Shown piece by piece: positions 56,701-64,000 of a stretch of 64,000 nt of DNA. How positions within the stretch are numbered: the stretch's first letter is position 1; every line of letters begins with the position of its first letter. Made by a program: the position numbers and the translations under genes. Source of the stretch: Streblospio benedicti (Eukaryota > Annelida > Polychaeta > Spionida > Spionidae); contig CM032661.1 of the NCBI GenBank assembly GCA_019095985.1, forward strand, positions 29,741,636 through 29,805,635, given 5' to 3'. Under the pieces are notes generated by a model. It saw nothing but the letters and a program-made list of their open reading frames with translations, was not told the origin of the DNA and did no database searches.

Positions 56701-58467
56701 TTGATGCTCCTAGTCTGGGAAAACAACAGTTTGAGGACCGCGTCAGCACAATAACAGACTACTTCAAGAAGAACAGGTATTTTATCAACCAACTCATTCA
56801 ATGGTTGTTATTTGCATTTATCAGATCTAATAAATGTTGATAATTTAGAATCTAAAGTGTGGTTAAAATAGAGAATTCCATGGTGAAAAAGACTGATTAC
56901 AGTTAGAAGATTGATCAAAGTTGCAGTGTTCCATTAGCTATTGAAAATCTCTACAAAAATAAGTGAAAAATTTCGCAATCGTTAAGTTGTTGCTGCATAT
57001 GTTTAGAAGTTGATAGACTAATAAAATGTAAATTATTGAAATAACAGCTAAAAGGACACTATACATTTTGTTATGCTTCACAAAATTGGCTTATTGTTCT
57101 TTTTAACATTCATGATATTCCAATGAATTAAGCATAAGTGGTCTTTTGCAGTGCCCCCTATGTGCAGGTGCTGGAACATCAGAAGTGCACTGGCGTGGGG
57201 CACCTTAAGGCAGAACTTAAGAAGGTCAGTGGGTCAAAGCTTTCACCGTGTATCTACAATGTACATCATAAATAAGGCTGGGTCGTTTGATAATTCAACA
57301 AAACTCATAGCTGATGTTATAAACTTACAATATCATAACCTCTAGATATTATGTGACTTAAGTGTTTGTTTATCTCATATCTTAAACATGTTTTAACGAT
57401 GAGAGAAAAGGCAGTTAGGATTTTTAAATGAATCCACAATTGTTGGGAAGTACACATGAAACGAGACTCTACATGTTTGTTAGGAAAAAGGCCTTGCCTT
57501 GCCACACAGGACTGGATAGTTAAGGCAATGTGCTCTATTGAAAGTTTTTTGTATCATTTCACAGGTAGAAGCTAAAGGTGGAGAAGGTCTAATGATCCGT
57601 GAGCCCAAGTCTGTGTATGAGAATCGTCGCTCCAAAACGCTGCTCAAGATCAAAACTTTCCATGACGCTGAGGTGAGCATATGTTAGCTTTTTATGATGA
57701 ATCACGATAATGGTTTTTTACTGGTAAATAGGAAGGTCAAAATGATGAAAATTCGTCATTCCATTTGGATAAAAGATCTGTAAATTTTCGGATATGAAAA
57801 TTACTCGTCTTACTAGTCTGGAAAGTACCTTTAATTTTACATAATTTATTTTAGCGCATTGCACACTTCATAATAGTGAACACTCAACTAGATTTAGAAA
57901 TTTTCAAATTCATCTACAGGCGAAGGTGATTGGTCATGAGAAGGGCAAAGGTCGAAATGCGTTTGTGTGTGGAGCCCTCCAGTGTGTGATGGAATGTGGA
58001 AAGCGCTTCAAGGTCGGATCAGGGTAAGACACATTGGTTAATATTCTCCATAAATTTGATAATGATGAACGGGTAATTGTTTTGTTTTTTGAAAATCACG
58101 CAGAAGTTATTTGAAGTTTTGGACACAGGACTAGACAACCACAATTCGTGGGCTGAATATTAATTCTAACTTTAAATTACCCTACATAAATCAGATTTAT
58201 TACTAATGTATAAGGCACTGTTTGCAAGTTGAGTGCATTTGACGCAGGACTTATAGTAAATGCTTCTCATTTCTCAAATAAAACATGACTAATTCCAGCC
58301 TGACTGATGCTGACCGTCGCAAACCACCCAAAGTGGGAGCCATTATCACTTACCGTTTCCAGGAGTACACGCTGGATGGTATTCCACGTTTCCCAACGTT
58401 TGTTGGAGTTAGAATTGATGCTAATAAACCAAAAGATGCAGTGTTGCCCCAAAAGACAGATGACTAA
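50552..58467 (+). CDS. PBZ-BRCT-PBZ-SWIM-DNA ligase (LigE-like ATP-dependent ligase), 16 exons
   Basis: Predicted nuclear ATP-dependent DNA ligase of 640 residues. Exons: 50552-50708, 51469-51657, 51869-52011, 52504-52614, 53119-53218, 53418-53531, 54069-54207, 54610-54733, 55467-55537, 55920-56040, 56423-56542, 56697-56776, 57152-57224, 57565-57672, 57920-58023, 58299-58467; all phases agree (1923 nt). Domains: PBZ (C10, C16, H23, H29), BRCT (54-131), basic segment PPKRKRSDPPKK (~208-219), PBZ (C242, C248, H255, H261), SWIM CxCxnCxH (C317, C319, C334, H336), ligase core ~372-545 with motif I EKLDGVR (predicted adenylated K394), motif III LDGEL (431), IIIa FDAP, IV GGEGLMIREP (519) and V LLKIK (540), then an OB fold. 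The core resembles small bacterial LigE ligases, not LIG1/3/4. PBZ binds poly(ADP-ribose), so a role in PARP-marked break repair is inferred. No break seen. Confidence 0.9.
50709..51468. other. Ligase intron 1
   Basis: 760 bp of intron. A G-rich stretch at ~50790-50824 includes a run of 12 G. No other feature. Confidence 0.6.
51469..51657 (+). CDS. Ligase exon 2, BRCT domain (main part)
   Basis: Encodes DKKPTLVGKSVVFTGVLTGQ, then ASVTKGVDYLIMGDEAGSKA and DKAKAMG. GKSVVFTG, VDYLIMGDEAGSKxxKA are typical of the BRCT subgroup of replication factor C large subunit and bacterial LigA. Acceptor ttttgtag, donor gtcagt with phase 1. Confidence 0.92.
51869..52011 (+). CDS. Ligase exon 3, end of BRCT
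   Basis: Encodes GITCLSQAEWKALIKKSQEY, the last strand and helix of the BRCT (the conserved W is present), then a Ser/Thr-rich linker. Acceptor ttttacag, donor gtacga, phase 0. Confidence 0.88.
52197..52486. repeat. Direct duplication in ligase intron 3
   Basis: Two ~75-bp segments (about 52197-52272 and 52408-52486) share TTGACACTAACCACGTAAAT and flanking sequence, with a few differences. Offset ~211 bp; the interval also repeats ATGACAACAAACNCTACA. A local tandem duplication. Confidence 0.8.
52504..52614 (+). CDS. Ligase exon 4, linker
   Basis: Encodes KAKKVVKFNPKTTIIGGGGD then GDRKRAAANQHDVSDSE. Basic, Gly-rich, probably disordered. Acceptor aaataatag, donor gtacag, phase 0 at both ends. 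Confidence 0.82.
52634..52816. mobile_element. MITE family CAGTAGAACCTCTC, copy D
   Basis: TA-flanked, within ligase intron 4. Starts CAGAAGAACCTCTCTATTAG and ends GGAGATTCTACTG. Reverse-orientation relative of copy C; includes GGTAGCTTTATTAAGG as in copy C's complement. Confidence 0.82.
53119..53218 (+). CDS. Ligase exon 5, nuclear-localisation-like segment
   Basis: Encodes DEEVKPSPPKRKRSDPPKKA then an Ala/Pro/Thr run. KRKR with a second KK group fits a classical nuclear localisation signal. The Ala/Thr run is encoded by a GCT/ACT repeat that may vary in length. Acceptor attactag, donor gtatta with phase 1. Confidence 0.85.
53418..53531 (+). CDS. Ligase exon 6, second PBZ finger
   Basis: Encodes DKKTRRAKCKYWAGCFRKNK, then AHKKEFCHPGD and an acidic tail. 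All four zinc ligands are present (C242, C248, H255, H261). It is closely similar to exon 1, so the two fingers probably arose by duplication. Acceptor ttctgcag, donor gtgaga with phase 1. Confidence 0.92.
53532..54068. repeat. Ligase intron 6 with CACATCCC-rich repeats
   Basis: From ~53785 to 54050 the intron repeats a motif like TCCCACATCCCACA at least six times with variations. Possibly an eroded dispersed repeat. It ends in tggcag before exon 7. Confidence 0.5.
54069..54207 (+). CDS. Ligase exon 7, linker and first half of SWIM finger
   Basis: Encodes DEMETDEVDPSSLPTPKNPI to THTMKRTGDTYYC-like sequence ending GDTYYC. I chose the donor GA|gtgggt because only its phase joins to exon 8 in frame (YYC-D-CYQW). 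The second Cys of the SWIM comes from exon 8. Confidence 0.82.
54610..54733 (+). CDS. Ligase exon 8, SWIM zinc finger second half
   Basis: Encodes CYQWKMSKRAPNKRTCKHLK followed by AHLGDKHEDARCGEEI. It has C319, C334 and H336 of CxCxnCxH, with the TCKHL signature. SWIM fingers bind DNA or protein (family knowledge). Acceptor atttcag, donor gtaagg, phase 0. Confidence 0.9.
54787..55057. mobile_element. Fold-back MITE with partly duplicated left arm (ligase intron 8)
   Basis: The arm ATTAATATTTTGA...CCCATAGTTT...AAATATTTTCGACCTTGTCT appears reverse-complemented in the right half, ending TTTTTCAAAATATTAAT. The left arm is partly duplicated (54787-54850 and 54861-54914). Central hairpin around CAGGATATGTCATGTCCATC. 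No coding capacity. Confidence 0.72.
55467..55537 (+). CDS. Ligase exon 9, entry to ligase core
   Basis: Encodes VINRAPRHKAIPQVLLANKW then DEK. PQVLLANKWDE resembles the strand before motif I in LigE-type ligases (xVLLAxxWD). Acceptor attgcag, donor gtgagt with phase 2. Confidence 0.87.
55920..56040 (+). CDS. Ligase exon 10, motif I
   Basis: Encodes VNPTGWWLSEKLDGVRAYWD then GKAFYSRLGNEFIPPSWFIK. EKLDGVR is motif I, with K394 the predicted AMP-accepting lysine. SEKLDGVRAYW and SRLGNEFxxPxWF are typical of the small bacterial LigE family. Acceptor ttttgcag, donor gtacaa, phase 0. Confidence 0.94.
56423..56542 (+). CDS. Ligase exon 11, motif III
   Basis: Encodes GFPSDMTLDGELFGGRGKFQ, then STVSIVKN and WKEIKFH. 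LDGEL is motif III, and GRGKFQ matches LigE-type ligases (GRGQF). Acceptor ccttcag, donor gtgagt, phase 0. Confidence 0.93.
56697..56776 (+). CDS. Ligase exon 12, motif IIIa
   Basis: Encodes IFDAPSLGKQQFEDRVSTIT then DYFKKN. FDAP corresponds to motif IIIa; FEDRV follows as in the family. Acceptor ttttcag, donor gtattt with phase 2. Confidence 0.9.
57152..57224 (+). CDS. Ligase exon 13
   Basis: Completes a Ser and encodes APYVQVLEHQKCTGVGHLKA then ELKK, the segment between motifs IIIa and IV. Acceptor ttttgcag, donor gtcagt, phase 0. Confidence 0.88.
57565..57672 (+). CDS. Ligase exon 14, motifs IV and V
   Basis: Encodes VEAKGGEGLMIREPKSVYEN then RRSKTLLKIKTFHDAE. GGEGLMIR is motif IV; LLKIK is motif V, whose lysines contact the ATP phosphate in this superfamily. 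Acceptor ttcacag, donor gtgagc, phase 0. Confidence 0.94.
57920..58023 (+). CDS. Ligase exon 15, start of OB fold
   Basis: Encodes AKVIGHEKGKGRNAFVCGAL then QCVMECGKRFKVGSG. AxVxGHExGKGRN...GAL and FKVGSG are the opening strands of the ligase OB domain, as in LigE. Acceptor tctacag, donor gtaaga with phase 2. Confidence 0.92.
58299..58467 (+). CDS. Ligase exon 16, end of OB fold and stop
   Basis: Encodes LTDADRRKPPKVGAIITYRF, then GIPRFPTFVGVRID and a short tail ending TDD-stop. VGxxITYRxxxxTxxGxPRFPxFxxVR is the characteristic LigE-type C-terminus. Acceptor attccag; TAA at 58465-58467. Confidence 0.93.
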
Positions 58468-59860
58468 ATATAACGAGAGATGGTGGCAGCTGTTTTTAAT
58501 GAAAAAAGAATTGGAGGCCAGTAAAGCTGAATAGAGGTTTAACGATGAGGTCATTCATGATTGAGGGTTTGTAAAGGCTGTAGAGGATTTAGCAAGACTG
58601 TAAAGGGGAGTTAAGAATGAAGAGATTTTTGGAGGATAGGTAATGTTTATCCAATGTGATACTGCTGTGATTTGTGATAGGTCGTTAAAGTTAACATTGT
58701 TTGAAAATTTAGTTTGATAGTGGAGTATTCTTAACTGCTTCAAAGGAAGGTTCAAAACTCATATCAGAGACAATGGCAAAAGAAATTGCGAAAACATTTT
58801 GAATGACAGTTGTAAAAGTAGCATATATTATAGGTTCTAATAGGTAGATATCTTAAATTATTCTTTAAATCATGAATAATGAAACCAAGGATGAACCGAA
58901 TATACATTCATTGATTATAGTAGAAGTTATCTATGCATGTACGGGTATTTACATGTAATAAAATATTTGTTAGAAAAGAGGCAGCATTATATATACATTG
59001 TAAATATTAGGTCTTATTTCAAAGAAATGCGATTTATTTTTATGTTATAATAAGGAATCAGAGCTTATGTTGTAGTATTCACTTTTTGGAAAGCTTTTAC
59101 ACCAATATGTTGTTTTCACTCATGTTTTTGTCCATATACATTTTTATTTTCACTATTTTAGATGTACATGAACATAATCTCTATATTTTATTCTTTGTTA
59201 ACATTTTAAATAGCTGGCTTGTTTATTATTGAATAATCATGATAAAATCTGGGTTAATGAAGCCAGAATTGGATGAGAAACGTAATAATATCATTTTTGT
59301 AAGGCAATAACAATAGAAGATAGGAATAGATAATAATTGAAATTTTAAAATTGAGTTTTTAAAATTGGTTGTACTGTTAAAGTTTTCATTAACAATATAG
59401 TCATACTGTATTATTTATTTGTAGTAGGTGATATTTCATTTTAAATGATAAGTTATATAGCTGTGATATTGTGACATGATAAAGGTAGCCTTCAATTGAT
59501 ATGGTAGATTCATCTGTTTTCTCTATTTATTATTCTTGTTATTCTTGTTATTCTTGTTATTTTTCTTGGGCTTGGCAAATCAAACAAAATATTGACAAAA
59601 ATAAAATTAATTTTTAATTTGTTTTGCATGGTGTATTCTATTGTTAACTTATTTGCATATATTGCATTGAAATCCACATGAGATCATGATTTTTTTATTT
59701 TTTTTTTATTAATAGTTTGTTATACTGTTTTACTGCCATGTTGTATAGTTTTTAAAAGTTGTTTGTAGAATATGAGGTTGTAGCATTCTGTGTTATCAGA
59801 CGTTTTGTATCAATTTTGCAGCTTACAGTTTTTAATAAAATAAATAGATTTATTATAGAT
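58468..59860 (+). other. Ligase 3' UTR and downstream region
   Basis: AT-rich. Overlapping AATAAA signals at 59834-59844 are the best polyadenylation candidate; earlier AATAAA hexamers also occur. A short microsatellite of TTATTCTTG units lies at ~59529-59565. No further gene. Confidence 0.4.
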
Positions 59861-59993
59861 TGTTATTATATTACTTATCATATCACATTATTTTGAGAGT
59901 AACAAATCTTTGGTATCCTTATCTTTTTGTTAAAGAAATCTTCGACATGCACTCTATTTAGCTCTACGTGTATGTTCAATAGATGGCAGTATA

Positions 59994-60123
59994 CACAGGA
60001 GCAATTTATAGAGAGATATGTTGCTGTTTTACTTGTCCAATCAAACCTGAAGTGAAAAGCTATTCGCTTCAGGTTTGATTGGACAAGTAAAACAGTAACA
60101 TATCTCTATAAATTGCTCCTGTG
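59994..60123. mobile_element. Long inverted-repeat hairpin (fold-back element)
   Basis: Arms of about 60 bp (CACAGGAGCAATTTATAGAG on the left, its complement on the right) with only two mismatches and a 2-bp gap, and a loop of ~10 bp. Young, compact. It lies just before the retroelement fossil, with no evident link to it. Confidence 0.8.
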
Positions 60124-60249
60124 CCAGTATAGGCTATTATTACACACTATCAGGTATGACTTACACTGTGTATTAGGTAGACTGTGGTTTGTACATAATG
60201 CAAATGACAAAAAGAAGTTTTGTTTGCGTTGTGTTGTTATGACAATCTT

Positions 60250-62130
60250 TTTCTGTATAGTTTTAAACATCCATGGTGATCAAGCAGGAGTTTCCCACCG
60301 ATGGCTGAGATGGCAGAAATCATTCAAAAGATATTATATTGCATCTGGTCTTAACAAGAAATCAAAAGATGTACAATCAAATACTCTCTTGCATCTCATC
60401 GGTGAAGATGCTGCTGATATTTATGAAACATTCACCTTCATCACAGAAGGGAAAAACAAAGAAGATAAAGATAACATTGATACGATCATAGCTAATTATG
60501 AAGAGTTATTTAACCCCAAGAAAAGAATAAGATATCTACGATTCAAATTCTTTACAAGAAGACAGGCAGAAGAAACTTTTGATAAATTCATTACAGATTT
60601 GAGACGGTTAGCAAAACCATGTGAGTTCAAAGATCTTGAAAATGAGCTACATGTAATCAGAGACATGATAATTTGTGGTACAAGAGACAGAAAACTACAG
60701 GAAAAGTTACTTAATGAAGACAACCTTACATTGAAAAAACAATCGAAATGTGTCAATCATTGGAAATAATGAAAACCCAAATAGAAGAAATTGGTGAAAC
60801 GCCGAAGGCACAAGCTGCAGTAGATACAATAAAAAGAAAAGGACAAGAGAAATACAGTGGCAGCAATCGACAAGAAAACAGTACACGGGTATTTGATTGC
60901 CAAAGTTGTAGTAAGAAACATGGTCCAAGTCAATGTCCGGCATATGGTAAAGTGTGTTATTACTGCCACAAGTATAATCACTATGTTTCAGTGTGCCGTC
61001 CTAAGAAACAAACTGAAAACCAAATTGAAAACCAAACTGAAAACCAAAATGTACACAGTGTGAATACCAATGATGGGGGAGATGACGATGATCATATAGA
61101 ATGGCTTAATGTCAATGCAATTGACACAGTTGATAAATATGGCAAAACGGAACGAACAGAAGATGACGCATATGTGAGTTTATTAGTGCAACAAGTTCCA
61201 GTTAAATTCAAAATGGACACAGGTGTGCAGATAAATGTTCTTCCATGTAGATATTACTCCGAAATGAAAACAAATACCAAACTGGAGAAAACCAACATAA
61301 AATTAGCAAGTTATTCTGGAGACCATATTGGCGCAGTAATCACTGGTAATGGGTTAATTCAACAAGAGTGGAAGGAAGAATGATTGAGTTCTTTGTTGTG
61401 GACACATTGCAACCCGCTATTCTTGGTCTCAAAACCTCTGAGGATTTGGGGTTCATAAAGATAATCAGAAGTGTTAAAAGCATCAACTGCATTAGAAAAA
61501 TATCCAAGCGTATTTTGTGGCTTATGATGTCATTCAAGATACAAATTGATTCAAAAGTATGTCCTGCGATAAATGCACCTAGAAATACACCAGTAGCACT
61601 TCGTGAAAAAATCAAAGAAACACTAGATGACATGGAGAAATACAAGGTTATTAAAAAAAGTGGACTATCCAAACGATGGGGTAAACTCAATGGTGGTTGT
61701 GGAGAAACCTAAACCACGAAAACTAAGAATTTGTCTTGGCAGAGGCATATGTGCAAATAGCGAAGAACAGAATGAAAAAGTCTAAAGATCCGTGGCTAGC
61801 GTTTTTGGAAATTAAAGACACTCCAATTGAATGTGGTGAATCACCGGCCAAACTGCTAATGAGTAGAGAACTTAGATCAGTTCTACCCGTAACCAGAGAG
61901 AGTCTTAGACCGAGATTGCTTAATCAGGAAGAGTGTGTGAAACCACAGCGCAGAGAAAAAAAAGAGAAGAGGACAGAACAGTACAATCGCTTCACTACGC
62001 TTCACAGATTTCACAAAGAACTCCTTGTAATACCCATCGCGACTTGCAAAATCAAGCTCTGTGAATGGACGAGACTTGTACACAAGTCTTTCTTCCTTAA
62101 TCTCGGGCAAATCAGAATCTAGAGTTGGTC
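60250..62130 (+). mobile_element. Broken Ty3/gypsy-type retroelement fossil
   Basis: Parts in order: gag capsid-like region (~60290-60770), Cys/His zinc-knuckle-like region (~60890-61010), protease-like region (~61190-61380), start of a reverse transcriptase region (~61560-61735) and a short piece resembling the C-terminal part of an integrase polyprotein (~61740-61900). Most of the reverse transcriptase, RNase H and integrase core is absent, and the reading is broken several times. No flanking LTR pair was recognised. The spacing suits the K02A2.6-like branch of Ty3/gypsy elements. Moderate age by eye: protein similarity is still clear. Confidence 0.75.
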
Positions 62131-62200
62131 TTGATTGGAGATTCTGTTGTACCATAAAGAGACCATCATGACTAGAACGTCCATAAGGCGACCACCTCTA
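62117..62200. mobile_element. Fragments of MITE family CAGTAGAACCTCTC (E)
   Basis: GGTCTTGATTGGAGATTCTG at ~62125 matches the right end of copy D, and GCGACCACCTCTA at ~62188 matches internal sequence. Truncated and eroded. Confidence 0.4.
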
Positions 62201-64000
62201 TTTTTTTTAAATGTAATTTGATTAATTTCGTTTATCACAAGCTACTAATATTACAAAGTAAATAAAAGATTACAGATGGATAGAAATATGAATAGAAATA
62301 AAATTCAATAGAGATACACACATATAATAGAAAAATAAACCATGCGACAAACAAGGAGCACTAAAAAGATATCCATTTGATACGGAGAGTCTCATTTCCA
62401 TAGTGGATCTCGGCGAAACATGGAAAAACAACTGACTAGAAATGATAATGCCAAAGAACATAATAATTACAATAATACTGAGACGTGAGTGTGTGGCTTT
62501 TCAGCTATAAATACTATCCCATATAGTCATGAAATCCTGCGGGTCCCCTTTTTTTCGAAAACCTGGATCTGTTATCATAATGAGAAATGAAGCACTACCA
62601 GTGGAGTTCGTGGATATCAAAGACAGAAAATTGATATTATGTGCTACCCTGGATCTGCCTGTGTAGGACCCGATATGCGTTAAAAGTGATACTGCAACAC
62701 GCGTATGGCCGTTTTAGGTACTTATACTGGGAAAAGTGACACATAGAAAATCATTATCACGAGACACGCACAATTCTGTTTTTTACACGGACATTCATGT
62801 TAAAAGTGACACCGGATTGGGAAATAAACTATATATTAGGCCTATACATCTTACTAATATCATTGTGCGCTGAATGTGCTACCGGTGCAAGCATATGATG
62901 AATGGTCAATTGATCGACAAGTGTGCCAATTACCTGGTGTAACTTAGTAAGTCGTGAGAACAAGCCTCGAATTACGAACAGAAATACCCCCACTTACATA
63001 TTAGATAATTAGTATGTAAATAATGAATGGTCAAGAGGAGTTGCAGATAATCATGATATGGCCGTTTTTAAAAGTCAATGGAAACCCCAAAAGTGTCTAA
63101 ACATGCGGATACACTGCACACTTTATATTTCGAAACATTGTTTAATACTTTGTTCACAAAATGTGAACAGCAAGAAATTCATATTTTCAAAATAGGATTA
63201 TTATGGGGACTGGGTGGTGTGGCAATATACTTTATCCAATAATAAATCAAAGTTTCGTTTTTAAGATGTAAATATATTATGTAAAAATTCATTTGAAAAT
63301 TTGAAGTATGCAGCTGTGCATTGCAACTGTAGTTTAGTACAGCAAATTCTTCAACCTTTACAAGACAAAAGACAAATAACTTACCACACTAACACAATAC
63401 AAGGAAAATAGAATGTGTACATAAAGTAATCCTTATTCACATCACCAGGACAGTCACCAGGCGTTCACGGTAGAAATACATAACGTACTGGTGATTAAAC
63501 GCGTAGGAACGCGTAGGAACGATGATAGAGAATGTTCACACATAAATAAACAGACATGAAATAATTTGATATATTTACATTTATCTAAACCATTCAAACA
63601 AGCAACTGATTGAAATCCAATTTTTGCCATTAGAAAACTACCTGGTAATAGAAAAATAGCTTACTATAATAATAACAGAACAATAATAGCATACAATGTA
63701 GTTCCTAATGCTTATATTTCTAAGTGCATATATAGTAGGCTAGGGAATCCTTACACTTAACCCGGAACAAATTCGAACACGAACGAAAACTGCACAATGC
63801 ATTTCAGTTTGGTCCCAAATATCCACCAAAAAAGTCCTCAGCCGAACTCGATGCGGAAATACAGGCCCCAAGATGACCGCCTCCGCTGGTGAAAATCAAA
63901 TAAGACATGAAAATGGTTAGTTTTTATCCTATTTTATCGTAATACATCAAAACGTAGGTTTTGAATGGTCAAGGAATCTGATTTTCTAAAAAATTTTTTT
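62201..64000. other. Region without recognised genes
   Basis: AT-rich DNA without gene or complete repeat that I can identify. A small tandem copy of ACGCGTAGGA occurs at ~63498-63520. The last bases run into an AT-rich tract. Confidence 0.5.

Noticed and set aside
1815-58467. Functional pairing of exchanger and ligase genes
   Set aside because: They are on the same strand but 5.9 kb apart with a separate promoter candidate; neighbouring animal genes are usually unrelated.
60113-60250. Start of the 218-residue frame as the gag start
   Set aside because: The first part overlaps the end of the fold-back hairpin and has no gag-like content; the retroelement similarity begins later.

Overview
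The window is a piece of an animal nuclear genome, most likely a marine invertebrate such as a hemichordate, echinoderm, amphioxus or mollusc. Genes are split into many short exons with GT/AG borders, introns are long and AT-rich, small inverted-repeat transposons are common, and the palindrome TACATGTA recurs in the introns. I cannot name the species. Both genes I recognise are on the + strand.

Gene 1 (1815 to 44640) is the 3' part of a plasma-membrane Na+/H+ exchanger of the SLC9A (NHE) family. The 5' exons lie before the window. Thirteen coding exons can be placed by homology and phase; together they give 3510 nt, an uninterrupted frame of 1169 residues plus stop. The first ~226 residues are the end of the transporter domain. 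The rest is a very long cytosolic tail with a CHP-binding-like helix, basophilic kinase sites, a His/Gly-rich segment, an acidic Ser-rich segment, a GC-rich last exon with a repeated PPPWP motif, and a C-terminal class I PDZ ligand (STKL). One 33-nt exon and one tandem splice acceptor suggest alternative splicing. A 20.9 kb intron separates exons 10 and 11 (numbered within the window).

Gene 2 (50552 to 58467) has 16 coding exons and encodes 640 residues: PBZ zinc finger, BRCT, basic nuclear-localisation segment, second PBZ, SWIM-type zinc finger, then a compact ATP-dependent DNA ligase core of the small bacterial LigE-like type with all nucleotidyltransferase motifs and a C-terminal OB fold. 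It looks like an intact host gene and is the most interesting item: a probable poly(ADP-ribose)-guided DNA ligase.

The remainder is intron and intergenic DNA with nonautonomous DNA transposons: at least three TA-flanked families present in two or more copies, two hAT-like elements, fold-back elements, two tRNA-derived segments, and decayed tandem copies of the end of NHE exon 2. From about 60250 to 62130 lies a broken Ty3/gypsy-type retroelement fossil. From 62160 to 64000 nothing coding is recognised. The two genes show no sign of working together; they are simply neighbours.
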